64,000 bases of DNA from Streptomyces sp. CB01635 (GTDB lineage Bacteria > Actinomycetota > Actinomycetes > Streptomycetales > Streptomycetaceae): assembly GCF_002803065.1 (NCBI RefSeq), contig NZ_NNBL01000007.1, forward strand, positions 186,001 through 250,000, written 5' to 3'. Below are positions 63,928 to 64,000 of the stretch, one piece after another (within the stretch, counting starts at the first letter, position 1; each line of letters begins with the position of its first letter). The notes below the pieces were generated by a model that ran no database searches, was not told the origin of the DNA, and saw nothing but the letters and a program-made list of their open reading frames with translations. A program made the position numbers and the translations under genes.

Positions 63928-64000
63928 ATGAAGCCAGGGACCAGCCGACGCGGGTCTGCGCTCTTCGCCGGGCGCGCCGGGAGGCGAGCGGCCGCCATGG
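63928..64000 (+). CDS. Start of a gene running out of the window
   Basis: An ATG at 63928 opens a frame that continues to the last base. The visible 24 residues (KPGTSRRGSALFAGRAGRRA) are basic and could be the start of a signal sequence or membrane protein. GAGGA lies 11 bases upstream. It is 24 bases after the WXG-domain gene and probably belongs to the same operon. The product cannot be identified. Confidence 0.45.
   Translation, partial: MKPGTSRRGSALFAGRAGRRAAAM

Overview
The window is high-GC actinobacterial DNA, almost certainly Streptomyces. The evidence is strong G/C at third codon positions, frequent GTG starts, start/stop overlaps of the ATGA and TGATG type, dispersed intergenic repeats characteristic of that genus, and a gene order (dxr-rseP-ispG, proS, rimP-nusA-ylxR-infB-ylxP-rbfA-truB, ribF, then type VII secretion genes) that resembles the 5.6-5.7 region of model Streptomyces chromosomes. 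No rRNA, tRNA, CRISPR array or complete insertion sequence was seen.

Layout. 1-6.9 kb: the end of an ATPase-like gene, a PucR-type regulator, an aldehyde dehydrogenase, a long acyl-CoA dehydrogenase and a small membrane protein. 7-13.8 kb: a second-type SecA, then the MEP isoprenoid genes dxr and ispG flanking a site-2 protease (rseP). 14-21.3 kb: a GNAT protein, a DUF1684 gene with a complete peptide/nickel-type ABC importer, and another GNAT. 21.4-25.2 kb: proS, then a reverse-strand group of a degenerate aminoglycoside-kinase-like protein, a ferritin-like protein and a Tat-type lipoprotein. 25.3-32.4 kb: the translation/transcription operon from rimP to truB. 32.5-37.3 kb: a large fusion of a degenerate trypsin-like domain with an NTPase, then ribF. 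37.3-43.6 kb: a second peptide importer on the reverse strand whose binding protein has a C-terminal membrane anchor.

43.6-64 kb is a type VII (ESX) secretion locus. It begins with an EspI-like MinD/ParA ATPase, an unnamed gene and eccE on the reverse strand. These are divergent from eccB, mycP and a membrane protein. EccC and EccD are not in the window. The last 11 kb looks like a cargo region. It holds three modules, each pairing a small helical WXG/EspC-like protein with a larger putative secreted protein, plus an accessory lipoprotein or LpqN/DcrB-like protein. The lipoproteins next to these modules are related to each other (two intact copies, one decayed). This modular cargo-plus-partner arrangement is the most promising candidate for an undescribed system here.

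The genes fit a housekeeping backbone (isoprenoid, translation, flavin) interrupted by nutrient uptake cassettes and followed by a secretion locus whose substrates turn over quickly: a pseudogene, a hexanucleotide tandem repeat and visibly less GC-biased codon use. All family assignments come from reading the translated sequence, without database searches.
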